From assembly GCA_022792295.1 (NCBI GenBank), contig JAAWAR010000089.1:1-63162 (forward strand): a stretch of DNA of 63,162 nucleotides, given 5' to 3'. How positions within the stretch are numbered: the first letter of the stretch is position 1; every line of letters begins with the position of its first letter. Shown piece by piece: positions 58,923-63,162 of the stretch. Under the pieces are notes generated by a model. That model worked only from the letters and a program-made list of their open reading frames with translations, did not search any database and was not told the DNA's origin. Made by a program: the position numbers and the translations under genes. The DNA comes from Lachnospiraceae bacterium. Lineage in GTDB: Bacteria; Bacillota; Clostridia; Lachnospirales; Lachnospiraceae.

Positions 58923-59735
58923 ATGGAGCACGAACTTTTATATGTATTTGGAACCGGAAACGCGCAGGCGGTCAAATATTACAACACCTGCTTTGCTATC
59001 CGGGATGGACAAGAATATTTCATGGTCGATGCCGGCGGAGGAAATGGCATTTTAAAAATTCTTGCCGACATGGACGTTTCGCTTACAGACATCCGCTCAA
59101 TTTTCGTGACACACGCACACACCGATCATATTCTTGGTATTGTCTGGCTGATCCGTATGCTGTCTTCCAAGATCCGTCAGGGCGAATACGAAGGGAATGT
59201 GCATCTATACTGTCACGGTGAACTTGTAGAGACGCTTAAAACCCTCTGCCATCTGACGATCCAGGAAAAATTTTATAAGCTGCTCGATAAGCGAATCCTT
59301 TTAATTCCGGTTGCCGACGGTGAGACAAAGCAGATTCTCGGGCACGATGTGACATTCTTTGATATTCACTCTACGAAGGCACGGCAATATGGTTTTACTA
59401 TCCTTTTAAAAAACCGTCAAAAATTGACCTGCGCCGGGGACGAACCATATAATCCGGCCTGCGAGGCGTATGTAGCCGGCAGTGACTGGCTCTTGCATGA
59501 GGCTTTCTGTCTGTATTCGGAGCGGGAGATCTGGAAGCCCTACGAAAAAAGCCACAGCACCGTCAAGGAAGCCTGCAAGCTGGCCGAAGCCATGCAGATT
59601 CCCAATCTGGTCCTGTGGCACACAGAAGACAGCCATGCGGATAAACGCGGGCCGCTCTATCTGCAGGAGGGACGTCTCTATTACCATGGCAATCTGTTTA
59701 TTCCCGATGACAAGAGCGTCCTGACACTCTGCTGA
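58923..59735 (+). CDS. MBL-fold metallohydrolase, RNase Z-like
   Basis: 270 residues. Metal motif FVTHAHTDHILG, plus VDAGGGNGILK, FTILLKNRQKLTCAGDEPYN and LWHTEDSHADK near the C-terminus. It groups with ribonuclease Z/arylsulfatase-like small metallohydrolases; the substrate is unknown. ATG 58923 chosen (AAAGGCGG upstream); a TTG directly before it is the alternative. Confidence 0.88.
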   Translation: MEHELLYVFGTGNAQAVKYYNTCFAIRDGQEYFMVDAGGGNGILKILADMDVSLTDIRSIFVTHAHTDHILGIVWLIRMLSSKIRQGEYEGNVHLYCHGELVETLKTLCHLTIQEKFYKLLDKRILLIPVADGETKQILGHDVTFFDIHSTKARQYGFTILLKNRQKLTCAGDEPYNPACEAYVAGSDWLLHEAFCLYSEREIWKPYEKSHSTVKEACKLAEAMQIPNLVLWHTEDSHADKRGPLYLQEGRLYYHGNLFIPDDKSVLTLC

Positions 59736-59738
59736 ATG

Positions 59739-60116
59739 TCAGGCCTGTGAGATTTCTACTTTCCAGAGGCCGTGGAGATTGCAGTATTCATAAACCGCCA
59801 ATGGCCTCTCCCCATCGCTCATTGTAAACTGCGCCACAGGTTTATCACCCGGTTTTAAAAGCCGAAGCTGACCGCCTCGTGTCGTCTCTACGTACACCCA
59901 GGTAATATGGTGGCCGTCCTCCATCGGATGGTCATTTTCCCCGATCCTGGCTTCCACCATATCTTTTTTGACCTTCACTACCGGCAGATGTTTCTCCACC
60001 GCGGCTTCCGTTGTGTTTGCATGAAGCTTATCGTAACTTCCGCAGCCTGCATCGCCCTCTCCATAAATCACCAGGGCAATTCCATGGCAATCCGGGCACT
60101 GAATAAATCGGCTCAT
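59739..60116 (-). CDS. Superoxide reductase, desulfoferrodoxin family
   Basis: 125 residues. Iron-site ligands: EKHLPVVK (Glu and His, with the conserved Lys), DHPMEDGHHITWVYVET (two His) and C-terminal YCNLHGLWKVE (Cys, His). Reduces superoxide to peroxide in the cytosol. The N-terminus has only CPDCHG...GCG and not the full four-cysteine desulforedoxin site, so it is class II-like. ATG 60116 with GAGGAAG upstream. Convergent and 3 nt from the MBL gene. Confidence 0.9.
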   Translation of the reverse strand: MSRFIQCPDCHGIALVIYGEGDAGCGSYDKLHANTTEAAVEKHLPVVKVKKDMVEARIGENDHPMEDGHHITWVYVETTRGGQLRLLKPGDKPVAQFTMSDGERPLAVYEYCNLHGLWKVEISQA

Positions 60117-60521
60117 TTTCTTCCTCACTTTCTGGTTATCTCCACCCTGCACATTTGTTTGTGCAATACTCCGTCAGCTTGTTACGGTTCACGGCTACCC
60201 TGTAAACTGTAACAGCATTGCCCACTTTAAATCGCCTGCGGCGGTTCTAAGCGCCAGCAGCGCTTGTTTAGAGCCGACCGAAACGGAATGTAGAGGGGCG
60301 TATGCTTCTTTAACTCCATAACGATACTGGTCTATGCCGAATCATCGGAGTGATTTGGCATAGTGCAGACAGTAGCCTTAGCTTTTGCATCCAAAGCAAA
60401 AAATATACGTTTTACTTGCAAATCGCCAAAAACACAGGTAAAATAATAGCAGTTCGGTACCCTCCCTGCAGCATCAGTCTCCATACAGCCTTCAAAACTT
60501 TTTCATAAGGGGGAATTTTCT
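60117..60521. other. 405-bp gap with several hairpins
   Basis: Between the divergent SOR and Nudix genes. It holds a dyad GTTACGGTT / AACTGTAAC at 60181-60213, a small hairpin at about 60248-60264, and a 13-bp stem CTATGCCGAATCA / TGATTTGGCATAG at 60332-60363 with one G-U pair. The Nudix promoter TTGCAA-17-TAAAAT is at 60416-60444. No ORF or known riboswitch was recognised. Confidence 0.6.
60416..60444 (+). promoter_or_regulatory. Promoter of the Nudix-DUF4317 transcript
   Basis: TTGCAA and TAAAAT, 17-nt spacer, about 80 nt before the Nudix ATG. Confidence 0.6.
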
Positions 60522-61076
60522 ATGGCAATTAAGCCCTGGATCTGCAACGGTTCGACTACTATCATCAAAGACCGCTGGATCAACCTCCATGCCGATGACT
60601 GTGCACTTCCCAACGGTACTCCAATCTCACCGTTTTATGTCAATACGCTTCCGGATTTTGTCGTAACGGTTGCCGTCACGGAAAGCGGAGACTTTGTTTT
60701 CGTGCGTCAGTACCGCCATGGAACCGGCCAGATTCTTTTGGAGCTTCCCGCAGGCTGCCTGGAGCCGACGGATATAGATGCTGCTTCCGGCGCCGCCAGA
60801 GAGCTGCTGGAAGAAACCGGCTATGTTGGGAATCCCCCTGTATTTCTCTGTAAGGTCGCCCCTAATGCCGCCAGTCTGAGCAGCTTCGCCCACTGCTATC
60901 TGATTACCGGATGTAAAAAAATCCGTGAGCAGGCGCTGGATGTTTCCGAAGATTTGGAGGTTGTTATCCTATCCGCAGGGGAACTCCAAACGCTTTTAAA
61001 TGAGGGCGGCATCGTACAGGCTGTCCATGTCGCCGCCCTGTACTATGCAGAGCACAAGTTAGGACACATTGGATAA
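60522..61076 (+). CDS. Nudix hydrolase, ADP-ribose pyrophosphatase-like
   Basis: 184 residues. Nudix box region LPAGCLEPTDIDAASGAARE then LLEETGYVG; the loop is one residue longer than the standard GX5EX7REUXEEXGU spacing and has D where E is usual. ISPFYVN and FVFVRQYRHGTGQILLELPA match ADPR pyrophosphatases. Housekeeping hydrolysis of nucleoside diphosphate sugars. GGGGG upstream. Followed 49 nt later by the DUF4317 gene. Confidence 0.9.
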   Translation: MAIKPWICNGSTTIIKDRWINLHADDCALPNGTPISPFYVNTLPDFVVTVAVTESGDFVFVRQYRHGTGQILLELPAGCLEPTDIDAASGAARELLEETGYVGNPPVFLCKVAPNAASLSSFAHCYLITGCKKIREQALDVSEDLEVVILSAGELQTLLNEGGIVQAVHVAALYYAEHKLGHIG

Positions 61077-61125
61077 TGATAAGGCGAATCTGCCTTCTAC
61101 TCATCAATCAGGAGACCTTCATCAC

Positions 61126-62268
61126 ATGAATAAACGCGAAATTTCTGAAATCAAGAAGCAATTTAAAAAAGATAACAACGCCATCTCCCGTATCCGTGGC
61201 TGCTATGTTGACGCTGACAAGCAGATCCGGACGACATTAAAAGAGGCATTTTTTGCCCTGTCCGAGGAGGAGATCTTTAAATATTATGAGCTTTTCCGCA
61301 AGACCCTCTCCGGCTCTCTCGGAAAGAATTTACATAATTTGGAATATTCCATTCACGATGAGGGCGAGGGTAGCTGCTTCTCGCTTCTCATGAAGCTGCG
61401 GGATGACAAGCTTGCCGATGATGAAACGGTGGATTCCTTCTATAATAAAGTAATCGAAAATTATGACTACGGCGAAAACTACTACATCATCCTCATTCAC
61501 AGCTCTTATGACATTCCCGGCAGAGCAGCCGACCGCACAGAGCTTTTTGATGCCTCCAACGAAGTCTATAACCATATTCTCTGCTGCATTTGCCCGGTTA
61601 AGCTTTCCGACCCCGGCCTCTCCTACAATGAGACTACTAATGTCATCGAGGAGCGCCCGCGCGATTGGTGGGTTCAGCCGCCAATGACCGGATTTTTGTT
61701 CCCTGCCTTTAACGACAGAAGCACCGACCTTCATAGCCTCCTGTATTTTTCCAAGAACCCTGAAGAACTTCATTATGAATTTATTGATGCCTGCCTGGGG
61801 ACCGCTCCTCCCATTTCCTTCCAGTCGCAAAAGGAGGCCTTTCAAAATATCCTGACCGATACACTCGGTGAGGAATGTGATTACGGAATTGTACGGCAGA
61901 TCCATGAAAATCTGGCGGAGCTTTCTGAGGAGCATAAAGAAGATATGGAACCGCTCTCCCTCAGTTGTCCTGAGGTCAAAGGGCTTTTAGAAAAAAGCGG
62001 AGTCGAACCGGGACGTCTTGAACGCTTTGATCAGGTGTACGGGGAGGCCGCCGGGGAAAATACGGCTATTCTTATTCCAGCCATCACCGGCTCCGGAAAA
62101 TTTGCAGTCAAAACCCCTGATGTAGATATCAGGGTCACGCCCAATCGGCTTGATCTTGTGGAAACAAGACTCATCGAAGGCCGTCAGTTTCTGGTCATTG
62201 CTGTCGAGGATAATGTAGAACTAAACGGCATTCCCGTAAAGCTGTGGGAGGATAAAAAAGAGGGATAA
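61126..62268 (+). CDS. DUF4317 protein
   Basis: 380 residues, cytosolic, function unknown. N-terminal NKREISEIKKQFKKDNNAIS and RIRGCYVDADKQIRTTLKEA are the family hallmark; the middle has RPRDWWVQPPMTGFLFPAF, and the C-terminal ends in a predicted beta-rich segment (GSGKFAVKTPDVDIRVTPNR). Typical Lachnospiraceae/Clostridia gene. ATG 61126 chosen since AGGAG precedes it. A terminator at 62275-62296 ends the transcript. Confidence 0.88.
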   Translation: MNKREISEIKKQFKKDNNAISRIRGCYVDADKQIRTTLKEAFFALSEEEIFKYYELFRKTLSGSLGKNLHNLEYSIHDEGEGSCFSLLMKLRDDKLADDETVDSFYNKVIENYDYGENYYIILIHSSYDIPGRAADRTELFDASNEVYNHILCCICPVKLSDPGLSYNETTNVIEERPRDWWVQPPMTGFLFPAFNDRSTDLHSLLYFSKNPEELHYEFIDACLGTAPPISFQSQKEAFQNILTDTLGEECDYGIVRQIHENLAELSEEHKEDMEPLSLSCPEVKGLLEKSGVEPGRLERFDQVYGEAAGENTAILIPAITGSGKFAVKTPDVDIRVTPNRLDLVETRLIEGRQFLVIAVEDNVELNGIPVKLWEDKKEG

Positions 62269-62274
62269 TATTCG

Positions 62275-62296
62275 GAGAGCCGCATCAGCGGCTCTC
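62275..62296 (+). terminator. Terminator of the Nudix-DUF4317 transcript
   Basis: Perfect 9-bp stem GAGAGCCGC / GCGGCTCTC, 4-nt loop, weak T-run TTTGCCTT. Confidence 0.75.
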
Positions 62297-62489
62297 TTTG
62301 CCTTATAAGAAATTTCGTTCCATAAAGCGGAAAATTATTATACTTTTTTCGATATTTTTCGACATTTTGTTAAATTTAACTGTTTTTTACGTTTATTTGA
62401 GCGAGAGCACACCTGCTCTGCATTTCTTAAGGATTCATCGTAAAGTACAACAGAATCAGGAAATCCAAAGCGGATGGGCGGGTGTACTT

Positions 62490-62843
62490 ATGATAATTCT
62501 CAAAAAATATCAGATAACAGTCAAAAACGGCATTTACTATGCAAAGGCAACGGAAAAACCTGTTTGTCCAGTCTGCGGCTCCCCTCTAAAGGTCCGCGAC
62601 AGCAGACGGCGCCAGATGATTCTTGCAAATGGAAGCATCCGTATCTTCCTGCTTCGCCGCCTGCGATGTCCGTCCTGCGGCATCCTCCATCAGGAACTGC
62701 CTGACATTTTCCTTCCGCATAAGCATTACTCCCGCGACGTCATCAGCCGCGCTTTGTCCGGCGATCTTCCCTATTGTCCTGCGGAGAACTCAACGCTTTA
62801 TCGTTGGGAAAAGGAAATGAATCCCGGCATGAAGGGTACATAA
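62490..62843 (+). CDS. DUF6431-like zinc-ribbon protein
   Basis: 117 residues. Two CxxC pairs, CPVCGSPLKVRDS and CPSCGILHQELPD, frame a basic linker (RRRQMILANGSIRIFLLRRL), as in DUF6431 zinc-finger proteins; these resemble N-terminal zinc domains of some transposases and are often encoded as orphan genes. C-terminal YRWEKEMNPG is a helix-turn-helix-like tail. The start ATG 62490 is weakly supported (GGGCGGG upstream); the frame is open from 62298. Function unknown, possibly a remnant of a mobile element. Confidence 0.65.
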   Translation: MIILKKYQITVKNGIYYAKATEKPVCPVCGSPLKVRDSRRRQMILANGSIRIFLLRRLRCPSCGILHQELPDIFLPHKHYSRDVISRALSGDLPYCPAENSTLYRWEKEMNPGMKGT

Positions 62844-62847
62844 AAAT

Positions 62848-62880
62848 AGCCCCTGTACAGTTCTTCCTGCACAGGGGGCT
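62848..62880. terminator. Bidirectional terminator near right edge
   Basis: AGCCCCTGTACAG pairs with CTGCACAGGGGGCT with minor mismatches; T-rich on both sides. Separates convergent DUF6431 and XRE genes. Confidence 0.7.
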
Positions 62881-62912
62881 CACATTTGATTTTTAGGATG
62901 GGCTGCAGGCTG

Positions 62913-63162
62913 TCAATCTGCCGTGTTGGCTCTTTTCGCGGTTTTTTCATCGCTGCTCTTTTTTTCGCGGCTGCTTTTCTTTGCTGGAGGATTTTTTGTC
63001 GAAGATTGCTTCTTTGTAGGCTCCTCTGCTGGTGCATCCACGATAATCTCCATAATGTCCTCAACCGGACATTGCAGGATGTTACACAGCATTTCCAACG
63101 TATGGGTAGAGACATGCATATTTTTCTTCAAACGTCCAATCTGACCCGCGCTTACCTTATAA
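62913..63162 (-). CDS. XRE-family regulator, 5' end outside window, with Lys/Ser-rich tail
   Basis: The last 82 codons are visible. They start within the HTH: YKVSAGQIGRLKKNMHVSTH then TLEMLCNILQCPVEDIMEII, the typical second half of a YozG-like Cro/CI domain. A low-complexity tail of about 40 residues follows, rich in Lys, Ser and Pro (KKQSSTKNPPAKKSSREK). The tail is unusual for this family and may add nonspecific nucleic-acid binding. The TTG and ATG near 63120-63131 are internal, not the true start. Confidence 0.8.
   Translation of the reverse strand, partial: YKVSAGQIGRLKKNMHVSTHTLEMLCNILQCPVEDIMEIIVDAPAEEPTKKQSSTKNPPAKKSSREKKSSDEKTAKRANTAD

Noticed and set aside
62298-62489. Upstream extension of the DUF6431-like gene
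   Set aside because: Sequence is AT-rich with no family similarity and follows directly on a terminator.

Overview
The window (63,162 bp) reads as ordinary chromosome of an anaerobic Clostridia bacterium, most likely a member of the Lachnospiraceae / Clostridium cluster XIVa. The base composition is roughly half GC. Promoters have TTGACA-17-TATAAT architecture and Shine-Dalgarno sites are strong AGGAGG. The gene content fits: a rpmE-DUF1385-prmC-prfA cluster, secA-prfB, a class III fructose-1,6-bisphosphatase, desulfoferrodoxin, DUF4317, DUF6431 and DUF1700 proteins, diaminopropionate ammonia-lyase, an ECF folate transporter under a THF riboswitch, and an F-type ATP synthase whose c subunit carries the Na+ signature. 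No respiratory chain genes, phage, CRISPR array or intact insertion sequence were seen. Species assignment is inference.

Layout. 1-5.3 kb: a class I aminotransferase cut by the left edge, an XRE regulator with a small membrane protein, a BCCT transporter and a secreted cell-wall-binding repeat protein. 5.3-11.4 kb: secA-prfB, an XRE-thioesterase pair, and a divergent rRNA methyltransferase. 11.4-17.4 kb: a six-gene glycerol operon (glpK, GlpA/O-like dehydrogenase, FAD/NAD oxidoreductase, DUF1667, HAD phosphatase, GlpP antiterminator). 17.6-25.8 kb: CPA2 antiporter, translation termination cluster, DUF4037-TPR pair, acyltransferase. 26-31.3 kb: M20 amidohydrolase, bioB behind a BirA-type operator, dpaL, a 256-bp palindromic element, an internally deleted YbaK-like gene and a membrane protein.

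31.4-38.8 kb: the complete atpZ-I-B-E-F-H-A-G-D-C operon on the minus strand. 39.3-46.8 kb: a Trk/Ktr potassium system, a PepT-like peptidase, a degenerate NERD protein and two tandem AbgT transporters followed by the decayed remains of a third. 47-50 kb: a C_GCAxxG_C_C redox protein, five tRNA genes (Gln, Arg, His, Pro, Gly), two small unannotated peptides' worth of space including a 52-residue ORF, and a NlpC/P60 hydrolase. 50-63 kb: rdgB-phosphoesterase, THUMP methyltransferase, rhodanese, an SQNN-repeat peptide, MATE pump, THF riboswitch-folT, a second NlpC/P60 enzyme, DUF1700, fbp, MBL hydrolase, superoxide reductase, Nudix, DUF4317, DUF6431 and an XRE regulator cut by the right edge.

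The genes suggest an anaerobe that may run its ATP synthase on Na+, salvages folate and peptides, uses glycerol, and controls several operons with RNA elements (THF riboswitch, GlpP leader) or BirA. No single undescribed multi-gene system stands out. The most unusual items are the long palindromic element at 29,873-30,128, the YbaK-like protein lacking the segment with its catalytic lysine, the AbgT relic with its Shine-Dalgarno-bearing palindromic terminator, the possible structured RNA at 38,935-39,081, and two short peptides missed by length filters.
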